Source: Paramecium tetraurelia (lineage: Eukaryota > Ciliophora > Oligohymenophorea > Peniculida > Parameciidae). From it: a DNA stretch of 64,000 bases. Of the stretch, positions 1 to 12,165 are shown piece by piece. Numbering within the stretch: the first letter of the stretch is position 1; each line of letters begins with the position of its first letter. The notes below the pieces were generated by a model, which worked only from the letters and a program-made list of their open reading frames with translations, searched no databases and was not told the DNA's origin. The position numbers and the translations under genes were made by a program. Where the stretch lies: positions 186,001 to 250,000 of the forward strand of contig NW_001798994.1 of the NCBI RefSeq assembly GCF_000165425.1, read 5' to 3'.

Positions 1-2
1 AA

Positions 3-299
3 TTAAAAAAATATACTCAAATAATTTTTGATGAAAATCCAATAAGGAATCTAATGAAGATAAAATACAAAAGTGCATTTAATTTATTTTTAATAGCCAT
101 TTACAATCATTAGGTTTTTATTAAACAATAATTAAAAAGGAAAATAAACACAAAATTATCTATTAGAAATAGAATAGTTAAAGCAAAATAAAGAATTAAC
201 AATCAGATATGTATTTTCATTCATTAAAATCAAAAAATTGAGTACTTCTTTAATTCAATAAATACTATCATAAAAAATCTATCTCAAAGCCACAATTGA
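3..299 (+). CDS. C-terminal end of an unknown protein (5' end outside window)
   Basis: With the ciliate code the frame starting at base 3 stays open for 98 codons to TGA at 297-299. The peptide is Lys/Asn/Gln/Ile-rich (it begins LKKYTQIIFDENPIRN) with no recognisable domain. No start codon or intron is needed inside the window, so it would be the last exon of a gene entering from the left. In this AT-rich code, open frames of this length can arise by chance, so the call is tentative. It lies about 115 bp upstream of the SHIPPO gene on the same strand. Confidence 0.35.
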
Positions 300-413
300 T
301 TTTAGAATTCTATCTAATATAGACCTCCAAGATTAGGAGTGTGATAAATTCATACAGAAAATAATAATTAATATGAATTAATTTTGTTGATTTAATTAAT
401 TTTTATTTTTATA

Positions 414-1116
414 ATGTCTTAACATATTTAAGCATCTGTTTAATTCAGTTTTCCAAAGGCTTCTAGATTTCAAAGAATCCGCACACCTTGTCAAACAGAC
501 TATTATGAACCAAATTATTTTCGCAGCACCAGGGCATCAGGATTTGGCTATGGCAAAAAGTTTGATTTCACCAAAATTCATTTCTACACAGAGACCTATT
601 ATGATCCTACCAGCTCTTTTACTAATCACAAGGGGACAAGTTTTGGATTAGGACGAGATCTTGTTAAATATCGAACATACTATCAAGGGAATCGCGTACC
701 AGGCCCTGGGGCTTACAATAAAAGTTCTAATAAGACAGTCGGTTTTAAAATTGGTGAAAAGTTAAGCAAAACCTAACATGCATCAGAAATGCCTGGTCCT
801 GGGACTTATGATCCAAATTTATACAAACAGAGAAGTATATCCATCAACAAAAAGCCTGAAAGATTTTCAACTGATTCAACTTTCAACCCTGGCCCAGGAG
901 AATACTTCGCCTAATCAAAATCCTGCTAATCTAAGGGGAAGTTCGGAAATGCTCAAAGAAAATGTTTTATTGATGAAGCAGTTAGAGCTGCAGAGAAAAG
1001 TGGAGGTATTAATCAATCACCATTAATTAGTACCAGGCCCAGGGAATTATGACAATTTCACTCAGTTTGTGTAGCTAGAAAAATCACATAAGCGTCCTTC
1101 TACTGCCAAAAACTGA
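414..1116 (+). CDS. SHIPPO/ODF3-like (STPGR repeat) ciliary protein
   Basis: About 225 aa after removing one 25-nt intron (1006-1030, GTATTA...TTAG). The start ATG is at 414 and the TGA at 1114-1116. The protein carries spaced Pro-Gly-Pro-Gly-x-Tyr motifs (VPGPGAYNK, MPGPGTYDP, NPGPGEYF, VPGPGNYD), the signature of the SHIPPO/STPGR repeat family. Members of this family (outer dense fibre 3 and relatives) associate with axonemal microtubules in cilia and sperm flagella. The last PGPG repeat is in frame only if the intron is removed, which supports the splice. The N-terminus is Tyr/Arg/Phe-rich, as usual in the family. A structural ciliary role is inferred from the family. It has no obvious operon-like partner. 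Confidence 0.85.
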
Positions 1117-3187
1117 ATATATAAATCTATTTATAATAACTTTAATCAATAATAAGCTCTAGTTACAATAACTAATTTTGAATCTAAAAATCAAATTACA
1201 AGATAAATGATTATGTTCTCAATCTGCTATTAGTTTTAGATTGTTTTTCTTTTCAAGTCACTATTAAATTATTATAATAATTCAGATATGATTTTACAAG
1301 TTATTATAATTAATAAATAATAAAGTAGATTAAAAAATGACTTTATTAACTATGAAGTTAGTCTTACAATATCAACAATTTTGATGAACAAATTAATATT
1401 TTTAAACAATTCAAGATTAATTGAATTTAAAACTCTAAAATATTTAATGATTGATAGGATATCCGAGAATGAGAATATATTAGTTTGTATATTTAGTAGC
1501 ATGTCTCTTAAGGCAATTTTATATTATATTTCATTTTCCTTCAAAATAGCATAAGCATATGATTTGCATTTCCATTCAAAAACCTAAAGCTTGATATAAT
1601 TTATATTTATTCTTAATATTATTTACAAAATTTTCAGCAATATATAGTTTGCTTATTCTTTCATTAGCAAACATTAATCAAATCCTTATTTTGAAACCAA
1701 ATTTGATCTCCCTTCATATGTGTGCTCTTGTTTTTATAATGTTATCGAAATTGATACTGCTAAAGTTCTTATATATTTTTCTATACTAAAAAATATATTT
1801 GTGAATTCTTTATAATCCCAAAAGTTTCTCAGGTTTGAGAAAATCAAGATGTGTATTGATGATAATATTTAAAAGTTAGAAAGAAAGGAAGGATGCTTCA
1901 AAAAGAAACGTTTTGAATATTTTATCATCAATTATAAATTTAATATAGATGATTATTATTAATATTAACCAAATACAAAATATTTATAATTAATCAATTT
2001 TATTTGAATTTATCAAATAATTATTTTTTAGGCATACAACAATTCTCTGTAATCAGGCCTTCTCATTTCTGAATGCCAATACTTTTTCTGAGACATTCAC
2101 TGAACCAATTGAGTAAATTAATGTATTGACAAATCCTTACCTTTCAGATTTACAATTTTTATGATCTTTCCAATGATATCTTTTAATACTTATCATCCTC
2201 TAACCCGATCACTCATTGGCTTAGAAACCTTCTTGTTCATAGAAACAAAATAATTAATTAAACAGAATATAGATTGTGAGGAATGTTACGGCCTTTAATT
2301 TTGAAATAGTTATTTTTAATATAACAATTCTTACTAAATTAATAATAATATTTTGGGAAGTATTTGCTAATTAGATTATTCAATTAATAACTAAGAAATG
2401 CAGTATAAATTATCATAAAGTATTTTAAAATTAATGTTATCATAACGAGATTCCTTTTTTAAGATGACTATGACATCATTAACGGGAGAAACAATAAGGA
2501 ATCCAAAAGAATTTATTTTGAATTGATACAATAAATATCTTTTAAATATAAACATCCTCATCTATCAAATAAAAACTTGATTCGGTGTTTAATATTATAT
2601 GAGTAGACATAAAAATTTTAAATGAATATAACACTTCTGTCTAGAGTATGACTTTGATAGAATCATAAAATAAAACGATTAAAATTTTTCTCATTAATTA
2701 GCAAAAATAATGGGTTAGCAAAGAAATTGAATCCTCAATTATGGATATAAATATGGATTCCATCTTTAAGATGTGTTTTTTTTGCTTATTACAAAATGAG
2801 TTTGAGTTTTGGTTAGTTTGGAGATAAAATTTAAAAGACTCAAAATAATCTGATAGAGAATTGGAAAATTTAAAAATGAATTGAAACATTTGTAATGAAA
2901 GAATGTCAGATTGTAATGAAATAGGAAATAGTTGTAAAGGATGTATAGAATGAATATTTTTTTGTTTAAAATGAATTGATATCTATTTCACAATTTCACT
3001 TAATGAGTCATCAAGTTGCTTTAGAAAATAAGAAGGTAAAACCACTTTTAGTGGATGTCTGCACTAGAAGTTCATGGTTACAACATGAATATGTGCATCA
3101 TGAAAACACAAGGAAATAAAATTGTTCAAATGCATAATTGAATTATGTTCCAATCTCTTTGTCATTTCCATTATATTAATTATATAA
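1117..3187. other. About 2 kb without a supportable gene
   Basis: No frame on either strand gives a coherent protein here. It is long for a Paramecium intergenic region. On the minus strand between about 2030 and 2250 there are coding-like fragments interrupted by TGA (for example one containing KDIIGKIIKIVNLKGKD and, after a TGA, MSQKKYWHSEMRRPDYR). They could be the remains of a decayed gene copy. I could not join them with plausible short introns. Confidence 0.4.
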
Positions 3188-3710
3188 TCATAGTTCTGCG
3201 TATCTCATCAATTTATCCTTGTAAAAGTAGTATTGTTTTTAACTAACATACAGCTCGTAATCGAGCATTATTAGCAGTTCTTCTTCTAATTTGTTTAACT
3301 CGGTGATTGTGATTCCTCCAACTCTGGCATAGTAGTCATTCTTGTAGTAATCGTCATCATTATATTTGATGCTAAGAATGATGCAGGCTAGCATAAATCT
3401 AATATATTGATCTGTTATACCTATGAACACAAAAACTATTGATAACTACATCTTGGTTCTTTTCTTGGATCCTGTCTATGTAAATTAATGCCAAGATGAA
3501 GCATTCATTGCTGCAATAGGAGTACATTTAAATACGCTCCAAGTACTTAGCCAGACTTATTGAAGGTTTTTTGTTTGTATGAAATACAGTTTGTTAAGGA
3601 CTCTCAATTATGTCAGTTTCTCTAACGATTTCATCTAAAACTCTGGCAATAGAGTATATGATTCTATCTTCTAGGAATTCCTACATTCCTCCAACAAATT
3701 CTACATCCAT
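3188..3710 (-). CDS. PHO80-like (P/U-type) cyclin
   Basis: About 166 aa, ATG at 3710-3708, TGA at 3190-3188. One 22-nt intron (3399-3420) restores the frame. The central segment SLAKYLERIQMYSYCSNECF followed by LALIYIDRIQEKN matches the cyclin box of the PHO80/Pcl and plant CYCU type: an x-YLxRI-x stretch, then a helix ending YIDRI. A second conserved stretch, FMLACIILSIKYNDDDYY, then leads to an acidic helix (ITELNKLEEELLIMLDYEL). The family's cyclins bind Pho85/CDK5-type kinases and set their substrate choice. The length fits a minimal single-box cyclin. The 5' side is short AT-rich sequence, and the gene downstream on this strand is unknown. The family call is firm; the partner kinase cannot be inferred from the window. 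Confidence 0.85.
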
Positions 3711-3894
3711 TTTTCCTAAAAGATATATATGTAATAATTATATATATTATATATAAAATTATGATATGATATTAAAATATAGGTCATTCGAACAACACAA
3801 ATTTTAGCAATCATTCAAAATATATTAACAATCCAATTTAATGTCTGTTTTGTTTAAGTCAGCCTGAAGTTGCCATAACAGAATCCAAACATTT

Positions 3895-4680
3895 TCACAA
3901 AATTAAATTTTAGAGAAATTGATGAATCCGATCACTTTTTTATGAAGTTCGACAAATGAAATTTAATTTACAGTAAAAATTATCAACCCCAAAATCCGTT
4001 GTCTAGAACTCAATCGCAAGACTTCTGTTGGCTCTTTCAATCAAAGTGATTACACCTCTCAAAACTCGATCATATCTTTTTGTTTTAAGATATACGTTTC
4101 GATTAGAGAAGAGCCTTATAAAGAAAAGAATTTAAATATTTTAATCATTTATGTTGAAATACATTTAGAATCAAATCAGAACTCATTCTATGTAGAAACA
4201 TCATATTTTCATTGAATTTCAACATCTATTGAACCAGGATTACAGATTTTGACAATGGGAGCCTCTATCACTCTAAAATTTATATTTGTGAATTAACTTT
4301 ATGATTTAATTAAATAACGAAAAATCTTTAAAACAATTCCAATTATGTCATCAGAATATGATGCAACATTTTTTGTATAATTCTTCTCTCGAAGACTACT
4401 TTTTATTTAAGTTATTGTTAGAAATTAAGGAAAATGAGAAAATATAAAAAATCAAAACTACTCACACTTCTTCTTCGTCAATTTATTCCAAAGGTTGATG
4501 ATATCTAGCTGATAGAGTTTTGCTTTTTGTTATAATCGCCTTTCCTGAGTGATTCAAATGCTTTCCTTGTTGCTGTTGGATGATTTTCGTCCATTCATCG
4601 AGGTCGTCCTATCGTTATTCTTAAATCGGAATTGTAGAAAATTTAAAATCTTTCTTTTGCTTCTGAGTTACACATCCCAT
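3895..4680 (-). pseudogene. Decayed gene with MGC (acylation) N-terminus
   Basis: From ATG at 4680 a clean frame encodes 72 aa beginning MGCVTQKQKK, a typical N-myristoylation/palmitoylation start, ending EEEV and then TGA (4464-4462). Further along the same strand lie more clearly coding-like pieces in shifting frames: one with EKNYTKNVASYSDDIIGIV, then RVIEAPIVKICNPGSIDVEI, and finally YLKTKRYDRVLRGVITLIER up to a TGA at 3897-3895. The gaps are too long or lack splice sites for Paramecium-sized introns. I read this as one former gene of about 230 residues now broken by stops and frame changes. The alternative is a real 72-aa protein followed by unrelated sequence. I recognise no domain family. 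Confidence 0.45.
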
Positions 4681-5133
4681 CTATTTTTAGTTTGAAAAGT
4701 TAATATTTTATATTTTTAAGTGTTGTACTAAATATTTTTAATTAAATATCACGCTTAACAATAACTTAAAACATCTCAGACAATACTCTAATCTATTATA
4801 CAATTATTTCAATAATCACAATCAAATGTTCATTTTCCTTTATCTTTGCCAACAAACCTTTAAATACCCTGGTCAGAAACCAAATTAAATCATTCCAGTA
4901 CCAAAAGAGACTTAAATAACTAACAATAAATAATTAGAAAAAAATGTGTTCTAATAAATTTAAAACTATCAAGGAATCTCTAAGAACTTATAAAAACTAA
5001 TTATGTGCTCAGAAAACAAACACTCTAGCAATGAAATAAGAAATGCTTTAACAAGTCCTCCAATTTTTGAGAGTAAATAATGTTTATCTATTATAATATA
5101 TATTAGTAATGATTATATTTTCGTAATATTTTA
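4681..5133. other. Intergenic, nothing recognised
   Basis: AT-rich spacer between the decayed MGC gene and the 3' end of the CK1-like kinase. A plus-strand TGA-free frame from about 4826 runs into the antisense of the kinase and looks like chance. Confidence 0.5.
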
Positions 5134-6563
5134 TCAATTGATTTAGAACTAAAGATATCTTTATATAGGATTCTTGAAATTGAAGTTTACAGAACGATAA
5201 TGCAGTAATTTATGCTTCACCTCAAGATCCTAATTTTCTAATTGCATAAGTTAGAGTTGATCCCTGAGTGGCATGAATTCATCAACCTCAGAAAAATGAT
5301 TAGCAGTTTTATCTTTGCTGTAAGTTTTCTTAGAAAGAAAGTAAGAATCAGAATTCACAAAATCAACATAAATGCTGTCTGTACTCTTGATTGATCGTCT
5401 TTTATTATAAGATTCCATACTATTTAATTAAGAAGAGGGATTAGAGTTGCCATTCATTGTAGTTGATCTATTTATTCGAGATGCTTTAGATGGGGTTTTT
5501 TCTATTGACCTAAATCATTTAATTTATAAATACGATTAGATTTAGATTTATTAAGCGCTATCATATTTCTTGTTTTGTTACTGATTTACTTTCCATTCTT
5601 GTTTGGTTTTATAATTTTTATAATGACCTTTGTACCAATCAAAAATAAACCATTTTATATGCAGAGGATTATTTTCAAACAGCCCTTTTAGCTTTCGATA
5701 ATTTGGAATTTATTGTGATGTCAAATTCTGGATTTACTTCATGTAACTGCCAATTAAATCAATTAATACTTCAGAATCTGGGAAGGACATCCTTCACAAA
5801 GTTTTTCTAAAGGAATGTTTTTCTTCAATTATCCAATTTTCATTAAGCGATTCTCTTATATTTTCTCACATTTCATCCATGGTAACTCTTACTTAATCAA
5901 ATATATAAGGACATATCCTAAAGCTTCCAAATCATCTTTTCTGCTTTATTCTTCTCCAAAATGAGCTGATATACTTGCATATCTACTCGTTCCGATGAAT
6001 GGGATTTTTTAATTAGTAAATTTAGACTTTTTTGTTAAATCTTTGGCTATTCCGAAATCAATTAAATGTATTTGATTACTATTAACTCTTCCTAAAATGT
6101 TCTCTGGTTTCAAATCTCTATGAATGATATTTCTATAAATATTTAAAACATTTTTTTACAGCTCATGTGATTTTTCTAAAATCTCCAACATTTGATATGC
6201 AATATTGTAGACGCAATCCATAGTAAATTTTTTATGTTTTTTCAAAAAGTGCATCAAATCAAATCCCAGCATATTCGTAATCATTATTTATAAACCATTT
6301 TGTTCCCCAAACCAAATTAATTCTGGGACTCCTTGGACTCCTTGCAGTTCAATTAAAATGTCTATCTAAAATATTTCTAAAAGATGTACCTCTCTGTTTA
6401 AACTGAAAAATCTTTACATTTACTATTTTTCCACTTTTATAGCTACATTCTCTCGAGTTTATAAGTTTCTCCCCAGATATACCTTCCCAAAAGAACCTTA
6501 AGAAAGTAGTTTTAGAACTTTGTATAAATTGGCCACTATTTGTCCTTGCTAAATGTCAGACAT
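5134..6563 (-). CDS. Casein kinase 1-like Ser/Thr protein kinase
   Basis: About 460 aa with two introns: 23 nt at 5747-5769 and 24 nt at 5510-5533. ATG is at 6563-6561 and TGA at 5136-5134. The kinase core spans roughly residues 1-300. It has the glycine loop LSQGSFGKVYLG, the VAIKVE lysine motif typical of CK1, the catalytic loop IIHRDLKPENIL, and the DFG segment LIDFGIAKDL, followed by the CK1-type FIGTSRYASISAH. All catalytic residues (Lys, Asp of HRD, Asp of DFG) are present, so it should be active. The tail (about 160 aa) is Ser/Lys/Gln-rich and presumably regulatory. CK1-like kinases are a large family in Paramecium, so substrate and location are not predictable. Confidence 0.92.
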
Positions 6564-7688
6564 TATGTAAAATCCAATTGATTCTCAATTTGATTAAAAT
6601 TTTTATGATAAATTCAAAAATTGTTATTGGATCCTTAAATGTCAGATATTTATTCTATAAATATGCTTAATTAAATCATTAATTAAGCATAAACTTTTCT
6701 TACTTTTCATCAAAAAACTAAAATTAATTATTATTAAATGACTATCTATAAATTATTAAATTATATTATTTATCTTGTAATATAAATTACATTTAACAAT
6801 TTTAATAAAATCTAGTATATGTTCATGCGATTATGAACCTATTTCAGAGAAATATCTTGTTTTTAAAAAGCTTTTAGAATTATAATATGTTTAATAAAAC
6901 ATTTTTCAAATGAAATTTTACCTATTTGATATGGTTTTATTGGATTCAAATACTGAATAAACGATCACATTAGTCTCAATCTACTCTAACCTATATTTTG
7001 AATTAGTAGCAGGAGCTTTTTTTTTTATTTTCTAGTATATTTGAATGAAATTATTGTGATTGTTTAGTTACATAATACAGTTCACGTAGAAATCTTCTAT
7101 AGCTTTTATCAAATTTTCAACAAAAGTCAAGATGAGATATATCTCAATATCGAGATTGGATTCTGCATATAAAAGGTAACCTTTATAATACATATAATGT
7201 TGAATCAAACAGAGAAAGGAAATTATAGCTTATAAGGTTTACTTATAATCATTCCATATACAAGAGGAATATGAAAGATTGGCTTTGGCAAGTTTTTTTA
7301 TAACGGATTTGTTCGATTTGTAAGGATATTAATTTTAACTCTATTACGTTATCTATTTATGAAATTGCATTTCCATTTTACTCATATAACTCAGATACAG
7401 ATTTTGAAGATTTAGAGACATTATGCATTCTAGAATTTTATTTTGGTGATTTAATTTTTAGAAAGATATCTGATTAATCAATTAATTAAGGGTTAGAATA
7501 TTGATTTACGACCCATTTAAAGAATGCAATTTATAGTTGAATAGTTCTGCATAATTATTAAATTACATTGAATAAAATATACTATATTGCTCTATAATTG
7601 TATGGATCGAATGACAATTTATAATTCTCTTACTTGAGTTTAATATCATAAAATAGACAATTTTATTAATTAAGTATAATGATATACA
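6564..7688. other. 1.1 kb spacer with one weak ORF
   Basis: Mostly AT-rich noncoding sequence. A plus-strand ORF at 7271-7502 (77 codons with the ciliate code, beginning MKDWLWQVFL and containing SDTDFEDLETLC) is open, but it has no recognisable family and no clear neighbouring exons. Overlapping frames contain another coding-like piece (EEYERLALASFFITDLFD), so this could be a decayed gene. Confidence 0.35.
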
Positions 7689-8615
7689 TCATTTCCAAAT
7701 TAGAGGAATTAGAGAACATAATAATAAAACGTTTCCAATTATCTATTCTGTATTGAACTTTGCAGAAAAAACAAAGAAATCAATCAGATACCCAAAGAAT
7801 AGTTAGATTTAACTAACATTTGACACAACACTTAATTTGCCCTCTCTCATAGATTGAACCTACAATATTCCTGCCAATAAAGATATAACTGAAGCAATTG
7901 CGATCATAGAGGTCCCATTTACTGAAGGAATCTTAAAACTAAAAATGATCGATTATTATACTTAGTCCCGTCAAATAGAGAATTTATTACAGGTAAATTA
8001 ATCGCAAAAAATGCTTAGTATAAGGTTATTACAATGCTATCAACCTAAATTGGAATATTATATATAAAATACTTGTTTATTAACAGACTTAACTAAAATA
8101 TTAACTATTGCTTAAGTAATGGATGCTACCAATATCAAAAATATGCCTATCCAATGGTAATAGGAATCCACTGCAAGTTATGTCTAATTATTGTTTTTTG
8201 CTATTAAAAATATTCCTAAACAGGACATTGTCATATTTATTATTAATCGAATATTGAATTATTCCTTCTTTAAAACTAATATATATATGATCGATGTCCA
8301 AAAAGGAGACATTCTATTCAAAAGAATCGATTCAGATACAAGTACTAAATTTAATCCTTTAAAATAAATGAATGCTCCAAATCCACCAATTAAACCTCTA
8401 TTAATTAAACTATCCATAGTTGGCTTATCAAAGTTGTAAACTTGAAGTTTATAGTAGATAGTAGCACTTGCAAGCAGTGTTAACCCTATTAATGCTCTTA
8501 GATATAAGGTTTAGTTAAAATCTAAGTCTGAAACCATTTTCAACAACATTGAAGCTACAGCTGCAAATAAGGAGGACACTACTTGTTTGACTATTGCAGT
8601 AGTTTATATTTGCAT
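7689..8615 (-). CDS. DMT-superfamily (EamA-like) membrane transporter
   Basis: About 291 aa with two introns: 28 nt at 8045-8072 and 23 nt at 7939-7961. ATG is at 8615-8613 and TGA at 7691-7689. The sequence is almost entirely hydrophobic helices: about ten segments such as TLYLRALIGLTLLASATIYY, IINMTMSCLGIFLIA, WIGIFLILVASITQAIVNIL and IAIASVISLLAGIL. The arrangement in two related halves (the second starting near the IGIFLIL segment), with RGLIGGFGAFIYFKGLNL in the first half, resembles EamA/RhaT and nucleotide-sugar-type carriers of the drug/metabolite transporter superfamily. Substrate and membrane are unknown. No signal peptide is separable from TM1. Confidence is good for a polytopic DMT-like protein and low for any particular substrate. 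Confidence 0.75.
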
Positions 8616-9811
8616 TTTATTTAACAGATTATTAATTTTGGAGATATAATAATTCAGTTATTTTTCGCTCAAAATTCATTTATATTATGTTGAAAATGAT
8701 CTTTAAAACGATATTTATTTTTTATTTTTTATCTATATTCTGTATATTGTGATGATTTTCACATAGTAATTCAACATAAATAAAATACTATTGAGTCTTT
8801 AGAATATTGACAGTTATTTATTAATTGTTATATTCATTTATACATATTTATATCTATACTATGAAGAATATGAACAATTAGTTTCAGTTGTGAATTTACC
8901 AGAGATGATTGTTATTTTGATTTCACAGATTCATCTAATTACATTACATATACTAATATCTTAATTATATTATTTTAAGATTTAATCAAAATCTTAAACA
9001 TTCTACAAATTATGACAATACTAGTATTTGCTTAGTTATAAGACAGAATACACATAGCTTATTTTGGACTTTGTTAAACAATATTAATATTGTTTAGAAT
9101 GTTCCCTGATTATTTAATGATTGTAATTATATTGTATATCTCATTAATTTGAGGAATTAATAAAATTTTATTGAATTATTTCTAAAAAGTATATTTTATG
9201 GTTTTATCAGATAATACCATAAATTCTAAAAAACTTATACCAAACTAATTATTAATTTTTTTAATTAGTTAATTTATCATACAATATATATATCTTTTTG
9301 AGTTGATTGCAATTAAGAAATTCTTAGATAGGAATAGATGACATATGAATAATGAGAGAATGGCTGGAATTTAGTAATTAAGAGCTATAGTGTCACATCT
9401 TAATACATCTCAGCTTATATTACTTAGTCAACTCTTTCTTTGTTTTTATTCAAATTAGTTTTCTATTGCAATCATTTATTCTAATGTTAGCATTCAGATT
9501 TAATATTCATGAGTGTTGAATCCTATTGGGATAATGACACTACATTTTATCAATTCAGATTTACAATTACTATGTTAATTTAGATTTGCATTTTATCAGA
9601 AAGCATCGAATATATGTGCTCTAAATCTCGCCTCTAACGTTCACTTAGAAGGAAATTTAAGAAGAAGGGTATCTTTTTAAGCTGAACTCTATAAATGCGA
9701 GTAGCGTGTATTTTAAATTTATATTATTGAATTGATGTTAATACTGTGAATCATATAATAATATTCATTGCTGGACTTTATTGATAAAATAAATGAATTA
9801 TTAAAAAATAA
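8616..9811. other. 1.2 kb without a supported gene
   Basis: Very AT-rich sequence between the divergent transporter and the next plus-strand gene. I found no frame with recognisable protein on either strand, no repeats of note and no RNA gene. Confidence 0.45.
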
Positions 9812-11061
9812 ATGTTTTATGCAGATTCTATCTAAGATGAGAAAATTAAATCTTACCTTATGTAAGTTGAGCAAGAACAAGAGAAGAAGGATAGAATAAA
9901 AAAACTGGCTGAATCATTAATGAATAAGACCAAATTAAAATTGAAGTATTCAATCATAGCGAAATTAGGTTATCAAATAAGGAATCGAAGAGAGAAGAGT
10001 AATTTAATAAGAAATTAGAAGAGATGAAAAAAATCAGCACTTTCGTAGATGCAAGACCCTCTATTAATCGATTAAACTTACTTAATGATAGAAACCTAAT
10101 ACTAAAACTCTAAGTGATTTAGAAGACATAAAAATATTAGGATAGCAACAAACATAGCGAAAATAGAACTTAAAATCCAAAACAGGAATTTCAGTCTCTG
10201 AATTCCCAGCCCCTTATTTTGGATGAAGAATTCAAATTATAATTTTTGGCTACATAGAATTATGAGCCAATCCAAAGAAAACAGCTTTCAATACCAAAGA
10301 GATTCTAACCGGAGTCCCCCAAAGATGTTGAGGCCCCAATAAAAGGAGAAGAATTGCTCAACTTTGATCCTTCTCCTAAAAACGATTCGAATCTCTTCTA
10401 TCGTTCAGTATTTAGAACTAGTCCTTCTCCTTAAAGAAAGTAGTAAATTTAATAATTTGAGGAGGAAACTCAAAAGGCCAAATAGTTTCTTCAATCATAA
10501 GGACTGATGGAGAAACAGGGATCAAAGAATCAAAAGAGAACTCCATTGAGAAAAATACCAATTTAGCAATACTATTAGAACTTTCAGAAGTAATGTTAGT
10601 CATTAGTGAAGGATGTGGCTATGGAATCGAGAAGGAGAAGGATTATGAGTCATATGGTTGAGAGTGAAGGATGTTCTTCTAAGAAAGAGATTGTGAAAGA
10701 GGCCATCAACCATAAAAGTCAAAATACATTTACAATGAGCACCATGAAGTTAAATAAATCATAGACAAATTCCTTCTCATCTCCAAGATAAAAAATCAAT
10801 AATTCGAATCAAAAGAATAAGTTGGGATCATAGACCTAAAGAATTTTAAGGAAGTCTAAAAGTATATTTGATTCTGAATAGAACAGTCCTATTAAAACAA
10901 GATTGCAAACTTAATTTGAGTCATTTACTTAAGCTGTTAACAAAACTTAGGAGGCATTCAATAAGATAAACAAGGGGAATGAGAAGATTATTCGAAGGAT
11001 GTCTACTGCAGTTAATAGTATTCATAAAAAGTATAGTAATGGGATTGTTTAAGTTTAATGA
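9812..11061 (+). CDS. Hypothetical low-complexity/coiled-coil protein
   Basis: About 408 aa, ATG at 9812, TGA at 11059-11061, one 23-nt intron at 9946-9968 (GTATTC...TTAG). The N-terminal 60 residues form a charged helix (VEQEQEKKDRIKKLAESLMN then REEQFNKKLEEMKK). The rest is Gln/Ser/Lys/Asn-rich with Ser-Pro motifs (FDPSPKND, RTSPSPQRKQ, NSPIKTR) that could be phosphorylated by proline-directed kinases. I do not recognise a family. The long uninterrupted frame and the consistent intron make it a real gene. Confidence 0.75.
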
Positions 11062-11113
11062 ATTATTATATTTATAATTTCTCATTTAATAGGATATTAA
11101 TTTAATCTAAGAA

Positions 11114-12165
11114 ATGGGATGTGGGGTTTCTAGATAACAAAAGGAAAGAATGAAGAGTTATGTAAATTTTATTGGGAATTTTGAAATTAAAGTTGAAAGA
11201 ATTAGGAGAAATAATGTCTAATTAACAAAGTAGATAGCCGATTTGAGAGATGTCAGAAACAAAAGGAAATTTATTTACGTTATCATAGATTAGAGGTAAT
11301 ATTGATTTTAAGATTTTGAGGGATGGAGGAATTAACAAATTATAAAGAAGAACTAGAAAAGAAGTTTTAATTGATTGAGAAAGATATTTTACGAGTCTTT
11401 AAATAATTACAAATATAAGCTGAGACAGAACTGAAGAAAAAAAGAAAACTACTAGACCGATTGATATTTATGATCAAGCTGTTGAAGAAGAATGGAAAAA
11501 AGTATTTTATTTCTAAAATAGAATAAGATGAATGGTAATGATAATGATGCTCAACTCGAAATAGAATCAGATAATATAGAAAGAAGGATATCAATAAAAA
11601 TTCTTAAAGTAATTGATAAATTTAACTAACCAATATTCTGAAAATGGATTTCTATAAAATATTAATAGGCAAATAGCACATGCTAAACAAAAAGATGAAT
11701 AGAATAATAATTAGGAATAATAATTTCAGTTTGATAGTAAAAATAATAATATAAAATGTTCAATAACATGAATAAATAATTAGGAGGATCAATCAAAGCT
11801 TTAATAATAGGATTTGCATAAGATCAAATGAGTATCTAAGAAGCTTTGGGAGATGATCTCTAAGCATATAATAATGAAATTAAAAACAAGTTATTCTCTC
11901 AGGATTTGAGAAATCAGCCATAATAAACATTAGAAATAGTGAAATTGAATTATGTTTCAATGAATAATCTTTGGAGTATATGGCTTAAATTTCTGAAAAA
12001 AATATTACTACAATCCCAAAAAAAAGTAAATAGAGCTAACCTCAAACTTTCTCTTAAGTGTAAAATTGTTAATTGTAAAAAGCAGAAAAATAATTATTCT
12101 TCTCTAAATAAGGTCCTTCTGTTAATAATTAATAAGGAGGGTCTAAGTTTAACTATCAACTATGA
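11114..12165 (+). pseudogene. Multiply frameshifted gene (MGC-starting coiled-coil protein)
   Basis: A strong coding signal moves through at least four frames. It starts at ATG 11114 (MGCGVSRQQKER, an acylation-type N-terminus). It continues as a helical stretch (VERIRRNNVQLTKQIADL), then in another frame EELTNYKEELEKKFQLIEKD, then NQYSENGFLQNINRQIAHAK, then IKALIIGFAQDQMSIQEALG, and finally VILSGFEKSAIINIRNSEIE to TGA at 12163-12165. Some junctions could hold 25-30-nt introns, but the flanking phases are off by one base each time. This many breaks in 1 kb is best explained by a pseudogene, possibly one copy of a duplicated pair. Accumulated single-base sequence errors are the alternative. 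I cannot name the family; the helical, Lys/Glu-rich start is coiled-coil-like. Confidence 0.6.

Noticed and set aside
4826-5260. Plus-strand TGA-free frame of about 140 codons beginning MFIFLYLCQQ.
   Set aside because: It runs into the antisense of the CK1-like kinase 3' exon, has no domain, and such frames are expected by chance when only TGA stops translation.
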